A DNA stretch of 64,000 bases from RGIG990 sp045589455 (GCA_045589455.1 JAZNPC010000060.1:6042-70041); one strand, 5' to 3'; positions 33,672-42,677 are shown, counted from the stretch's first letter. The notes: generated from the letters alone by a model not told the origin. Program-made: numbers and translations.

Positions 33672-35195
33672 ATGAATAAGTGTAAAAGTTTTATTATTAT
33701 TGTTTTTGCTTTAATTGCTTTTAAGCATGCTTATGGTAATGCATCTGGTATCAACGAAGCTGAAAAAATAGGTTTTTATGACGTTGTTGAATTTTTTGAC
33801 TCTTATAAGCCAGAAAGTTTTTATTCTATTTATACATTACGCGATGGACGTGAGTTGAAAATAACAATAAAACTTAAAGAAAAAGAATTTGAAGAATGGA
33901 ATAATAAAATAGTATCTAAATTTAGTGATTATAGTAGCCAAGATGGAGATGAATATAAATTTGGTCATTATTCGTTTGGTTTTTCAGAATCTTTATCTGA
34001 CGAAATTGAAGAATATTTAGAAGAAAATGAATCAAAATTTCTTCATAATATTAGAGTGAATGTATATGATGAAAATTCAGAATTAATAAAAAGAATAGAT
34101 ATCCCAGAAAATGATTTAGAGAATAAGCTTTTGGAAGAAATAGATGAAAAATGGTTGATGGTATCAACTGATGAAGAAATACAGCAAACAATTACATTGC
34201 CTAGAGATGCTTCAAGGGTTGAGTGTGAATTTTTGTCTGATTTTGATATAAAAAAAATAGATGAATATGAGAGAGAATTATTTCTCAAAGAATATGGCCA
34301 TTGGAGTCCTGGTTTTTTTACGCCAGGCTTATCTGGGAAACGAGAGTTTGGTATTTATTTCTTCTCTAATGATGAAAAAATTAAGTCATTAGCCGGTTTA
34401 CAAGTTGGCTTTCCATCATCGATGCAACCATTGTCATCTGGTGTTTTTATTGATCGATTTTATGGAATTGCATGTACACTATTTAATACAGGAATTGAAC
34501 ATGCCTATGGAATAACCATAGGAGGCTTGTGTAATTTATGTGATGAACATGCCTATGGTGAAGTTTTTGGAGATGCTCATGGGATAACATTAGCTGGTGG
34601 AGTTAATGCTTTTTATAATGCCTATGGAATAACCATAGGAGGCTTGTGGAATGTAATTGAAAATGATTCTTATGGAATAACCATAGTAGGCTTTGTGAAT
34701 GGTTTTGAACATGCCTATGGAATAACCATAGGAGGCTTTGTGAATAGTCTTGAAGATGCCTATGGAATAACCATAGGAGGATTTGTGAATGGAATTAAAG
34801 ATGCCTATGGAATAACCATAGGAGGCTTTATGAATGGAATTGAAAATGATTCTTATGGAATAACCATAGGAGGCTTGGGGAATAGAGGTGCTGACAATCC
34901 TCATAATGAAGTTTTAGGAGATGCTCATGGGATAACATTAGCTGGTGGATTTAATTATTTTTATAATGCACATGGGTTGACTATTGCTGGTGTGGCTAAT
35001 GTTATTGATAAATCTGCAAGTGGCATAATGATTTCTGGTGTAGCGAATTATGTTGTCGGTGATTTTTATGGTATGCAAGTTGGTTTGGTGAATTATGTTA
35101 AAGGTGATTTAGTTGGTATGCAAATCGGTTTGGTTAATATATTAAAATCTTCTGAGACATTTCCAACAATGCCACTCTTCAGGTTGGCTTTTTAA
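33672..35195 (+). CDS. Exported beta-repeat protein (LA_2272-like surface repeats)
   Basis: 507 residues with a signal peptide ('SFIIIVFALIAFKHAYG'). Residues ~30-250 are an unrecognised charged domain. From ~270 to 490 the protein is built of about 12 repeats of 14-22 residues with the core 'AYGITIGGFVN' (variants 'AHGITLAGGVN', 'FYGMQVGLVN'). Gly-x-x-x-Gly-x-x-Asn repeats of this kind occur in LA_2272 family surface proteins and suggest a beta-solenoid or beta-rich outer-membrane structure. No partner gene is adjacent. The repeat DNA is unusually homogeneous (see the separate repeat entry). Confidence 0.75.
   Translation: MNKCKSFIIIVFALIAFKHAYGNASGINEAEKIGFYDVVEFFDSYKPESFYSIYTLRDGRELKITIKLKEKEFEEWNNKIVSKFSDYSSQDGDEYKFGHYSFGFSESLSDEIEEYLEENESKFLHNIRVNVYDENSELIKRIDIPENDLENKLLEEIDEKWLMVSTDEEIQQTITLPRDASRVECEFLSDFDIKKIDEYERELFLKEYGHWSPGFFTPGLSGKREFGIYFFSNDEKIKSLAGLQVGFPSSMQPLSSGVFIDRFYGIACTLFNTGIEHAYGITIGGLCNLCDEHAYGEVFGDAHGITLAGGVNAFYNAYGITIGGLWNVIENDSYGITIVGFVNGFEHAYGITIGGFVNSLEDAYGITIGGFVNGIKDAYGITIGGFMNGIENDSYGITIGGLGNRGADNPHNEVLGDAHGITLAGGFNYFYNAHGLTIAGVANVIDKSASGIMISGVANYVVGDFYGMQVGLVNYVKGDLVGMQIGLVNILKSSETFPTMPLFRLAF
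34500..34876 (+). repeat. Intragenic repeats with a conserved palindrome
   Basis: Seven copies of TATGGAATAACCATAG begin at 34507, 34623, 34671, 34716, 34760, 34805 and 34854 (approximate). Five have the full palindrome CCTATGG-AATAA-CCATAGG; the others begin TTATGG or end ATAGT. A second motif, GATGCTCATGGGATAACATT, occurs at about 34572 and 34921. Spacers between the cores diverge while the cores stay identical. Confidence 0.8.
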
Positions 35196-35783
35196 TTTTT
35201 GTAGTACTTAATTTTTTTTGTGATTGAAGGAGAGTACGTTTACTATTAGGCAAGGTATACATGGTTTTGCTTTTCATTGTAAATTTATACTCTCGTTTAC
35301 GAACATCTGCGCCATTCATTTGCGTTGTCTGCATCCCTTTTTAGTCCTTTTAGCTGTTATACTGACGTCAACTTCTGTTTTTAGGTTTATTTTAATAGAT
35401 AAAAAAAGATAGATTAGGTTAAATAAAATTTCCTTTTTTTATAAAAATCCTTTAAAAACAACCCTATAGCTCTTAAAAATAATCAATATTTTTTTATCTA
35501 TTAGGGTCGTTTGTTGTTGAAATGCAATAAATTATAGTGCTATAATTAGCGGTAAAAAGAGAATTGTAATTTTTTGAGCTAAATGAATGTTTTAAAGGTT
35601 AGTTATTTATTTTATACACATTTGTTTCAAAATATCAAAAATCCGCTTGCGAGCGTTCTTGCTATTTTGGTATAATTCGCGGTTCATTTTAAGCACAGAA
35701 GCTATTACATTATTATATAAAAACTAGTTTTTAGATTCGACGCAGAGGTCAACTAAAGCTATAACAAAGAAAGCCTATTAATT
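35196..35783. other. Spacer before the accD operon
   Basis: 588 bases. A 62-codon frame from a TTG at 35224 has no ribosome binding site and is not believable. AACAACCCTATAG (about 35457) can pair with CTATTAGGGTCGTT (about 35499) as a bulged hairpin. The promoter is at 35647-35676; the leader downstream holds a perfect 14-base palindrome AAAAACTAGTTTTT near 35721. Confidence 0.5.
35647..35676 (+). promoter_or_regulatory. Promoter of the accD-accA-carboxyltransferase operon
   Basis: TTGCGA (35647-35652) and perfect TATAAT (35671-35676) are 18 bases apart. CAAAATA upstream and TATTTTG between the boxes are complementary. About 107 bases separate the -10 from the accD start. Confidence 0.5.
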
Positions 35784-36611
35784 ATGGGTTGGTTTGAAAA
35801 GAAAGTTACAGCAGAGGCTATCCTTCCAGAGGCTATCTGGCAAGTATGCCCATCCTGCAAAGCCCACATCATGAAGGATGAATGGGTTAAAAATATTAAG
35901 GTATGCCCTAAGTGTAATTATCACGATCGCATGGGCTGCCGTGAGCGCATTAAACTCTTAATTGATGACGGAACCTTCCGTGAGTTTAATGACCACATCG
36001 TTCCATCAGATCCTTTGAAGTTCTCTGATGCAAAGGGTCCTTATGCTGAGAAGGCTGCAGCTACAGTTAAAAAGCTTGGCATCAGTGAATCTGTTATCAC
36101 AGGTAGCGGTAATATTGGTGACACACGTGTTGTAATCGCAGTGATGGATTTCCGTTTCTTAGGTGGTAGCTTGGCTAGTGGTACTGGTGAGAAGATTCTT
36201 CTTGCTGTAGAGCATGCGATTCGCTTCAAGCGTCCATTTGTTATGCTATCTGCTTCTGGCGGTGCTCGTATGCATGAGGGTATTATCTCCCTAATGCAGA
36301 TGGCAAAGACTTGTGCTGCTGTTTCTAAGCTTGAGAAGGCCGGTCTTCCATATATCTCAATTTTGACAGACCCAACCACAGGTGGTGTTTCTGCTTCCTT
36401 CGCTCTTATCGGTGACGTGAATATTGCTGAGCCAGGAACATTGATTGGCTTTGCTGGTCGCCGCGTTATTGAGCAGACAATTAAGCAGAAGCTTCCTAAG
36501 GATTTCCAGACAGCTGAGTATCTAAAGACACACGGCTTTGTTGATCACATCGTAGAAAGAAAGAATATGAAGAAATTCCTAGAGAATCTTCTTGCATATA
36601 GGCTCAAGTAA
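35784..36611 (+). CDS. accD: Acetyl-CoA carboxylase carboxyltransferase subunit beta
   Basis: 275 residues. With AccA it transfers CO2 from carboxybiotin to acetyl-CoA, giving malonyl-CoA. The N-terminal zinc ribbon is Cys22-x2-Cys25 and Cys41-x2-Cys44. 'GSLASGTGEKILLAVEHAI', 'FVMLSASGGARMHEGIISLM' and 'LTDPTTGGVSASFALIGDV' are the crotonase-fold motifs. It begins a three-gene operon with accA and a biotin-containing carboxyltransferase. accC (biotin carboxylase) and a free accB are not in the window. Confidence 0.95.
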   Translation: MGWFEKKVTAEAILPEAIWQVCPSCKAHIMKDEWVKNIKVCPKCNYHDRMGCRERIKLLIDDGTFREFNDHIVPSDPLKFSDAKGPYAEKAAATVKKLGISESVITGSGNIGDTRVVIAVMDFRFLGGSLASGTGEKILLAVEHAIRFKRPFVMLSASGGARMHEGIISLMQMAKTCAAVSKLEKAGLPYISILTDPTTGGVSASFALIGDVNIAEPGTLIGFAGRRVIEQTIKQKLPKDFQTAEYLKTHGFVDHIVERKNMKKFLENLLAYRLK

Positions 36612-36628
36612 TTAGAGGAGGAAAAGAA

Positions 36629-37573
36629 ATGGATTTTGATTTTGAAGCCCCTCTAGAGGAGCTAAAGGAAAAGATTAAGCTTTTAGATGAAAAGGCAGCC
36701 GCAGGTGATGCTGTTGCTTCTGATAAAGCAGCTCAGCTTCGCAAAAAACTTGAGGCTCAGACTGCACGCATCTATTCAACCCTAGAACCATGGGATAAGG
36801 TGCAGCTTGCACGTCACCCTGGTCGCCCAACAATTACTCGCTATTCAACAGAGATGTGCGATGATTTTGTTGAGATTCATGGCGATCGCGTTTTTGGTGA
36901 TGATCCAGCAATGCTTTGTGGCTTTGCTCGCATAGGCAATCAGCGCTTTATGCTTATTGGTCATAGAAAGGGTGATACAGTAGAGCAGAATATTGAGTAT
37001 AATTTTGGTATGGCTAACCCAGAGGGCTATCGCAAGGCTATGCGTGCAATGCACCTTGCAGAAAAGTGGCACCTACCTGTTGTAACAATGGTTGATACCT
37101 CCGGTGCTTTCCCTGGCCTAGAGGCAGAAGCTCGTGGACAGGCAGAGGCAATTGGCCGCAACCTAATGGAAATGGCAGCTCTTGAAACACCAATCCTAAC
37201 AATTGTTACTGGTGAGGGTGGCTCTGGTGGTGCGCTTGGTATTGCAGTAGGAGATCGTATCCTAATGCTAGAGAATGCAGTTTATTCTGTAATTTCTCCA
37301 GAAGGATGTGCATCTATTCTATGGCGCGATGGCACTAAAGCTCCAGAGGCAGCAAAGGCACTACATATCACATCTAGTGATCTAGCAGAGCTAAATGTAA
37401 TCGATGGCATTATCCCTGAGCCAATTGGTGGTGCACACAGCAATCCAGAGGCAACAATGGAAAATGTTAAAGCAGCAATTCTTGATGGTCTAAAGGAGTT
37501 AAATAAGGTATCCTCCTCACATCTAGTAGAGAACCGTTATAAGAAGTTCGCTGCAATTGGCCGCTTTAACTAA
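36629..37573 (+). CDS. accA: Acetyl-CoA carboxylase carboxyltransferase subunit alpha
   Basis: 314 residues, normal length. 'VQLARHPGRPTITRY' and 'FGMANPEGYRKAMRAMHLAE' are typical, and 'TGEGGSGGALGIAVGDRILM' with 'VYSVISPEGCASILWRD' form the active site with AccD. The ribosome binding site AGAGGAGG lies directly after accD (17-base gap). Co-location of accD and accA makes equal production likely. Confidence 0.96.
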   Translation: MDFDFEAPLEELKEKIKLLDEKAAAGDAVASDKAAQLRKKLEAQTARIYSTLEPWDKVQLARHPGRPTITRYSTEMCDDFVEIHGDRVFGDDPAMLCGFARIGNQRFMLIGHRKGDTVEQNIEYNFGMANPEGYRKAMRAMHLAEKWHLPVVTMVDTSGAFPGLEAEARGQAEAIGRNLMEMAALETPILTIVTGEGGSGGALGIAVGDRILMLENAVYSVISPEGCASILWRDGTKAPEAAKALHITSSDLAELNVIDGIIPEPIGGAHSNPEATMENVKAAILDGLKELNKVSSSHLVENRYKKFAAIGRFN

Positions 37574-37616
37574 TTGTTTAGAAGTATTTATCAAAAAAAA
37601 TTTACGAGGTAAATTT

Positions 37617-39614
37617 ATGCAAGCAAAAGCAAAAAAGACAACAACAAAGGCAAAGAAAATTGCTGCTAAACCAGTAGCTCCTGCACTACAGAAGCGCGAG
37701 ACTCTACGTATCACAGATACAACCCTTCGCGATGCACACCAATCACTATGGGCAACACGCCTACGCACAAATGATATTATGGATATCATTGATGTAATGG
37801 ATAATGCTGGCTTCTATTCATTGGAGTGCTGGGGTGGTGCAACCTTTGATGTATGCATGCGTTTCTTACGTGAGAATCCATGGGAGCGCCTACGCCAGAT
37901 TAAGGCACATGCAAAGAAGACTCCATTGCAGATGCTAATCCGTGGTCAGAATATTCTTGGCTACCGCAACTATGCAGACGATCTATTGGAGCGCTTTATT
38001 GCTCTAGCAGCACAGAATGGTATTGATATTTTCCGTACCTTTGATGCTCTAAATGATAATCGTAATATTGAGAAGTCAATCAAATTTATTAAGCGCTATG
38101 GTGCTCATGCTCAGGGTACAATTTGCTACACAATCAGCCCAGTTCACACAATTGAAAAGTATGTAGAGATTGCTCGTGAGCAGGAGCAGATGGGTGTTGA
38201 TTCTATCTGTATCAAGGATATGGCAGGCATTCTATCTCCACTTGTTGCAAAGAATCTTGTTTCTGCACTTACAAAGGCAGTGAAGGTGCCTATCCAGATT
38301 CACTCACATGCAACTAGCGGTATGGCCGTTCCTGCATACCTAGAGGGTGTGCTTGCTGGTGCTGGTGCAATTGACTGCGCAGTTTCCTCAATGGCTGGAT
38401 TCTCTTCTCAGCCTCCTGTTGAAACTATGCTTTCAATCTTTGAAGAGACACAGTTTAATGCAAACATTGATCGCGATGCAATTCGCAAGATTAATGCTCA
38501 CTTCCTAAAGCTACGCCCAGCACGTGAGCCAAATCATAGCATGCCATCAATCATTGATCCAGAAATTCTTGTTCACAATATTCCTGGTGGTATGATTTCT
38601 AACCTACGTTCACAGCTAGCACAGCAGGATGCTCTAGGCCGCCTAGACGATGTGCTTACTGAGCTACCAAAGGTACGCGCTGATATGGGCTATCCACCAC
38701 TAGTAACACCAACTAGCCAGATTGTTGGTGTTCAGGCAGTACTAAACGTACTTTCTGGTGAGCGCTATAGCATGATTACACAGGAAACGCGTGATTATGT
38801 TAAGGGCCTATATGGTGCAGCACCTGCTCCTATCGATGCAAAGCTTAAGAAGAAGATTCTTGGAAAAGAAAAGGCAATCACATGCCGCCCAGCAGATTTG
38901 CTAAAGCCAAATCTACCTGGTTGCGTTGATGAGGTTGACCCACATCTAATCAAGAGCGAAGAGGATATCATTTCCTTCTGCCTATTCCCAGAGCCAGCTC
39001 TATCATACTTCACATGGCGTGATCTTCCACCAGAGCAGCGCCCAGCAATACCTGCTGATGAGGAGCTAGAGGCTCGCCGTAAGGCAAAGCTTGGTGCTCA
39101 AGCATCTGAGGCTGCTCGCCCAATCATGGCACAGTCTGACTATGCAGCTCTTGAAGGCTTGATGACAACAGTTAAGCAGCTTGGTATCTCTGAGCTAACA
39201 ATTCGTCGTAACGATGTGGCTGTTAGCTTGAAGGATTCTGCAGCACATGCAATGCCTGTTGCACCTTTGGCTCCAGTAGCCGCTGCAGCAGCACCTGCTC
39301 CAATTGATCCAGCAATTGCTGCTTCTTCTCCTGCAACAATCTCAGAGGATAAGCCAACAAGCAATGCAACAAACCTACCAACAATTGAAGCACCTTTAAC
39401 AGGAACCTTCTATCGTAGCGCAGGCGTTAATAAGCCAGCACTAGTTGAAGAGGGTGGCACTGTTAAGGCTGGTGAAGCTTTCTGCATTATCGAAGCAATG
39501 AAGCTCTTCAATCAGATTAAGGCAGAGAAGCCTTGCAAGATTGTTAAGTTCATCGCTCAACATGGTAAGGTTGTGCAAAAGGGCGCACCAATCGCTATTG
39601 TTGAATATCTATAA
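37617..39614 (+). CDS. Carboxyltransferase (OadA/PycB type) fused to AccB-type biotin carrier
   Basis: 665 residues from the ATG at 37617 (ACGAGGT upstream); the frame is open 60 bases further back into the accA stop region, but without a ribosome binding site. Residues ~25-490 form the oxaloacetate/pyruvate carboxyltransferase: 'LRITDTTLRDAHQSLWATR', metal-site 'IQIHSHATSGMAVPAYLEG' and catalytic-Lys region 'DSICIKDMAGIL'. Residues ~510-540 ('LEGLMTTVKQLGISELTIRR') look like the N-terminal segment of AccB, then an Ala/Pro linker, then a biotinyl domain with 'EAMKLFNQI' (Lys biotinylated; AccB-like MKL, not the MKM of most OadA). Following accD-accA, it may carry CO2 from oxaloacetate to acetyl-CoA, or be an ordinary oxaloacetate decarboxylase alpha chain. 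Confidence 0.88.
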   Translation: MQAKAKKTTTKAKKIAAKPVAPALQKRETLRITDTTLRDAHQSLWATRLRTNDIMDIIDVMDNAGFYSLECWGGATFDVCMRFLRENPWERLRQIKAHAKKTPLQMLIRGQNILGYRNYADDLLERFIALAAQNGIDIFRTFDALNDNRNIEKSIKFIKRYGAHAQGTICYTISPVHTIEKYVEIAREQEQMGVDSICIKDMAGILSPLVAKNLVSALTKAVKVPIQIHSHATSGMAVPAYLEGVLAGAGAIDCAVSSMAGFSSQPPVETMLSIFEETQFNANIDRDAIRKINAHFLKLRPAREPNHSMPSIIDPEILVHNIPGGMISNLRSQLAQQDALGRLDDVLTELPKVRADMGYPPLVTPTSQIVGVQAVLNVLSGERYSMITQETRDYVKGLYGAAPAPIDAKLKKKILGKEKAITCRPADLLKPNLPGCVDEVDPHLIKSEEDIISFCLFPEPALSYFTWRDLPPEQRPAIPADEELEARRKAKLGAQASEAARPIMAQSDYAALEGLMTTVKQLGISELTIRRNDVAVSLKDSAAHAMPVAPLAPVAAAAAPAPIDPAIAASSPATISEDKPTSNATNLPTIEAPLTGTFYRSAGVNKPALVEEGGTVKAGEAFCIIEAMKLFNQIKAEKPCKIVKFIAQHGKVVQKGAPIAIVEYL

Positions 39615-39620
39615 TTAAAT

Positions 39621-39651
39621 AAAAAAGGCGTCCTTCGGGGCGCCTTTTTTA
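39621..39651 (+). terminator. Rho-independent terminator of the accD operon
   Basis: AAAAAAGGCGTCC-TTCG-GGGCGCCTTTTTT: a seven-pair GC stem with a TTCG tetraloop flanked by A and T runs, seven bases after the stop. It is nearly identical to the aspS terminator at 63838. It would also work for transcripts coming from clpB on the other strand. Confidence 0.92.
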
Positions 39652-39710
39652 TTAGGTAATAGGTGATAGGTATTAGGTAATAGCTGCGGTTGGCGGTTGA
39701 TTGTTGTATT

Positions 39711-39750
39711 GTTTTAAGAGTCTTGCTTGCGCCTGCTCCGGCAGGCGCTC
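39711..39750 (+). repeat. 40-base direct repeat flanking clpB, copy 1
   Basis: Identical to 42619-42658 at 37 of 40 positions. The core GCGCCTG-CTCCGG-CAGGCGC is a perfect hairpin; upstream GTTTTAAGAG is shared. A short GGTAATAGGTG-type minisatellite precedes it (39653-39683). Confidence 0.75.
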
Positions 39751-39795
39751 GCTAACAGAATCACGTGTAGCACATCTTTTTCATAACGGCCAAGG

Positions 39796-42381
39796 CTAGG
39801 CGCAGGTGAATGCGCCTGCCTGGTAGTCTATGGTGATAGACTTAGTGGCTTCTCCACTAAGAAGCTTTCTTGCAAGTGGTGTCTCTATCATCCTTTGGAT
39901 ATAACGCTTTAATGGGCGAGCGCCATATATTGGATCATAGCCACCTCCAATAATCGCTTCGATTGCTGCTGGTGTTACCTCAAGCTTAATTTCGCGCTCT
40001 GCTAAACGCTTACGTAAGTCGCTCAATAGAAGCTCAACGATTTTGCTGATTTCATCACGATTTAATGGCTTGAATATTACCTGCTCATCTAAGCGATTTA
40101 GGAATTCTGGGCGGAAATGTCCCTTTAATTCTGCCATTACCCGATTCTTTACTTCATCAGTAATTCCACCTGCCTCTATTGCATCAAGCAAATAGTTTGA
40201 GCCAAGATTGCTTGTCATAATTATGATTGTATTGCGGAAGCTTACTGTTCTACCATGAGAGTCGGTCAAGCGTCCATCATCCAACACCTGTAGTAGGATA
40301 TTGAATACATCAGGGTGTGCCTTTTCCAACTCATCAAGCAATACAACAGAATATGGCTTGCGGCGAACAGCCTCAGTTAGTTGACCGCCTTCCTCATAAC
40401 CAATATATCCTGGAGGTGCACCAACCAAGCGTGAAACTGTGTGCTTCTCCATATACTCTGACATATCAATGCGAACCACTTGATTCTCTGAATCAAATAG
40501 TGCCTCAGCAAGAGTTTTGGCTAATTCTGTTTTACCTACACCTGTAGGACCAAGGAATAGGAATGAACCTAATGGACGATTTTGACTCTGAATGCCAGCA
40601 CGTGCACGCATAACTGCATCAGCAACTGCTTCAACCGCTTCATCTTGTCCTACAACACGTTCATGTAGTGTGTCAGCAAGACGTAATAGCTTTTCACGCT
40701 CTGCTTCTACAAGGCGCTTTACTGGAATACCCGTCCAGCGAGCAATTACTTCAGCTATTTCTTCCTCAGAAACCTCTTCCTTAAGAAGGCGCTCTTGGCT
40801 TGAAGAATTTGCTAATTCGTTTTGTTCAGCAAGCTTTGCTTCTAGCTCTGGAATTGTGCCATAGCGTAGACGTGCAGCAGCCTCAAGATTTCCATCTCGC
40901 TCTGCAGTTTCACATTCTCCACGAGCCTGGTCAAGCTTTTGGCGTAGCTCCTTGACTATATTGTGTGCATCCTTCTCTGTTGTCCAGCGCATACGCATGG
41001 CATCTGCTTCTGCCTTTAGCTCAGCAAGCTCTTTACGGAGGCTCTCTAAGCGCTCCTTACTTGCATTGTCCTTTTCTTTTTTTAGAGCTGTTTCTTCAAT
41101 CTCTAAACGCATTACCTTGCGTGTAATCTCATCAAGCTCTGCTGGCATTGAATCCATTTCTGTACGAATAGCTGCACAAGCTTCATCAACAAGGTCAATT
41201 GCCTTGTCAGGAAGGAAGCGATCACTAATGTATCTATCTGATAGGGTAGCAGCAGAAACAATGGCTGCATCCTGAATGCGTACATTGTGGTGAAGCTCAA
41301 AGCGCTCCTTCAAGCCACGCAAAATAGAGATTGTGTCCTCAACAGATGGTGCATCTACCATTACAGGCTGGAAGCGACGCTCCAATGCAGCATCCTTCTC
41401 CATGTGCTGACGATACTCATTAAGTGTTGTTGCACCGATACAGTGTAGTTCACCACGTGCAAGCATTGGCTTAAGCATATTAGCTGCATCAGTTGATCCC
41501 TCTGTCTTACCTGCACCAACAATTGTGTGAATCTCATCGATAAACAAAATTGTTTGACCAGCAGCTGCCTTGATTTCCTTTAGAACTGCCTGTAAACGCT
41601 CCTCAAATTCTCCGCGATATTTTGCACCCGACATTAGTGCAGTCATATCTAGAGAGAATACTCGACGATTACGAAGTCCCTCTGGAACATCGCCACGAAC
41701 AATGCGCTGTGCCAAACCCTCAATAATCGCGGTCTTACCAACACCTGGCTCACCAATAAGAACAGGATTGTTCTTTGTCTTGCGAGACAAAATACGGGTG
41801 ACGGCGCGAATCTCTGAGTCGCGTCCAATTACTGGCTCAAGCTTATTTTGTTTTGCTAATTCAACAAGGTCAATACCATATTTCTTAAGTGCTTCATATT
41901 GCTGCTCTGGGTTGTCGCTAGTAACGCGTTGGTTGCCGCGCACCTCTTTAAGTACAGCAAGTACGGCAGACTTATCAATGTGTGCTGCCTTAAGAATCTT
42001 TTGTGCAGGTGAGGAGGCAGGAAGCTCTAGAGCTGCAAGCAAGAAATGTTCTACTGAAACATATTCATCTTGTAGTTGTTTGGCTGCATCACCTGCTTTA
42101 ATTAAGAAAGAATTAAATTCTTGAGAAACATAAATTTTATCTTTCTCTACTGCTTGACCTGTTACGCGGGGTAGCTTATTCAATTCTTTTTCTATATCAG
42201 ATTGAACAATGGATAAGTTTGCACCTAATCTTTCTATAAGACTAGGAACAAGGCCATCCTCTTGCATAACGAGAGAGTATAAAAGGTGAACCACTTCAAG
42301 TGTTTGGTGGCTATAGCGTATTGCGGTCTCTTGGGCTTTTTGCAAAGCCTCACGAGATTTTTGTGTAAATTTATCTGTCAT
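39796..42381 (-). CDS. clpB: ATP-dependent disaggregase ClpB
   Basis: 861 residues from the ATG at 42381, preceded by AAGGAGAA; the frame is open 70 codons further upstream but that stretch has no ribosome binding site and the family opens 'DKFTQKSREALQKAQ'. ClpB is a hexameric chaperone that works with DnaK to rescue aggregates. Order: N-terminal double repeat (to ~145), first AAA+ domain ('GEPGVGKTAIIEG', 'ILFIDEIHTIVGAG'), coiled-coil middle domain (~400-525), second AAA+ domain ('LFLGPTGVGKTELAKTLAEA', 'VLLDELEKAHPDVF'), and sensor 2 'YGARPLKRYIQ'. It is alone and convergent with the acc operon. Confidence 0.96.
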   Translation of the reverse strand: MTDKFTQKSREALQKAQETAIRYSHQTLEVVHLLYSLVMQEDGLVPSLIERLGANLSIVQSDIEKELNKLPRVTGQAVEKDKIYVSQEFNSFLIKAGDAAKQLQDEYVSVEHFLLAALELPASSPAQKILKAAHIDKSAVLAVLKEVRGNQRVTSDNPEQQYEALKKYGIDLVELAKQNKLEPVIGRDSEIRAVTRILSRKTKNNPVLIGEPGVGKTAIIEGLAQRIVRGDVPEGLRNRRVFSLDMTALMSGAKYRGEFEERLQAVLKEIKAAAGQTILFIDEIHTIVGAGKTEGSTDAANMLKPMLARGELHCIGATTLNEYRQHMEKDAALERRFQPVMVDAPSVEDTISILRGLKERFELHHNVRIQDAAIVSAATLSDRYISDRFLPDKAIDLVDEACAAIRTEMDSMPAELDEITRKVMRLEIEETALKKEKDNASKERLESLRKELAELKAEADAMRMRWTTEKDAHNIVKELRQKLDQARGECETAERDGNLEAAARLRYGTIPELEAKLAEQNELANSSSQERLLKEEVSEEEIAEVIARWTGIPVKRLVEAEREKLLRLADTLHERVVGQDEAVEAVADAVMRARAGIQSQNRPLGSFLFLGPTGVGKTELAKTLAEALFDSENQVVRIDMSEYMEKHTVSRLVGAPPGYIGYEEGGQLTEAVRRKPYSVVLLDELEKAHPDVFNILLQVLDDGRLTDSHGRTVSFRNTIIIMTSNLGSNYLLDAIEAGGITDEVKNRVMAELKGHFRPEFLNRLDEQVIFKPLNRDEISKIVELLLSDLRKRLAEREIKLEVTPAAIEAIIGGGYDPIYGARPLKRYIQRMIETPLARKLLSGEATKSITIDYQAGAFTCA

Positions 42382-42417
42382 AGTTAATTCTCCTTTTTCT
42401 TTTTTTGAGATTATATA

Positions 42418-42433
42418 TGCATAAAGTGTGCCA
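42418..42433 (-). promoter_or_regulatory. Possible sigma-54 (-24/-12) promoter of clpB
   Basis: On the minus strand TGGCACACTTTATGCA has GG and GC exactly ten bases apart, as in the sigma-54 consensus TGGCACG-N4-TTGCA; the only weakness is AT in place of TT before GC. The -12 lies about 37 bases before the clpB start. A TATAAT at 42410-42415 on the same strand is an alternative sigma-70 -10 box with no clear -35. Confidence 0.3.
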
Positions 42434-42618
42434 CCTTTTAAAAAAAAGATAAACTGCGACAATTTGTTACTTGTTTGCCTATATTTTGCAAAATAAAATG
42501 CAAATGTGTGACATAAGTGTTGGCAAAACTCTTTGGTATACTGCCAACCATAATCATAGGAATAGCATTGATGGGAAAAAAGAGGCTCCACAAGGTGCGT
42601 CTGGCTTATTAGTTGACT

Positions 42619-42658
42619 GTTTTAAGAGTTTTGCTTGCGCCTGCTCCGACAGGCGCTT
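42619..42658 (+). repeat. 40-base direct repeat flanking clpB, copy 2
   Basis: Copy of 39711-39750 in the same orientation with three substitutions. The two copies bracket clpB and could allow its deletion or duplication by recombination. The hairpin stem is retained although one loop-side base changed. Confidence 0.75.
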
Positions 42659-42677
42659 CACACCACACACCTCTCAT

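Noticed and set aside
34590..34904. Minus-strand frame of 104 codons with repeated peptides
   Set aside because: It is the antisense shadow of the plus-strand repeats, without a ribosome binding site.
34500..34960. Regularly spaced identical cores resembling a CRISPR array
   Set aside because: The cores lie in frame within a 507-codon gene, encode a repeated peptide, have uneven spacing, and there are no cas genes.
35224..35412. 62-codon frame starting with TTG
   Set aside because: No convincing ribosome binding site, no recognisable domain, in a low-complexity AT-rich spacer.
42382..42591. 70-residue N-terminal extension of ClpB
   Set aside because: The extension has no similarity to the family, whereas the ATG at 42381 has a strong ribosome binding site and starts the conserved N domain.
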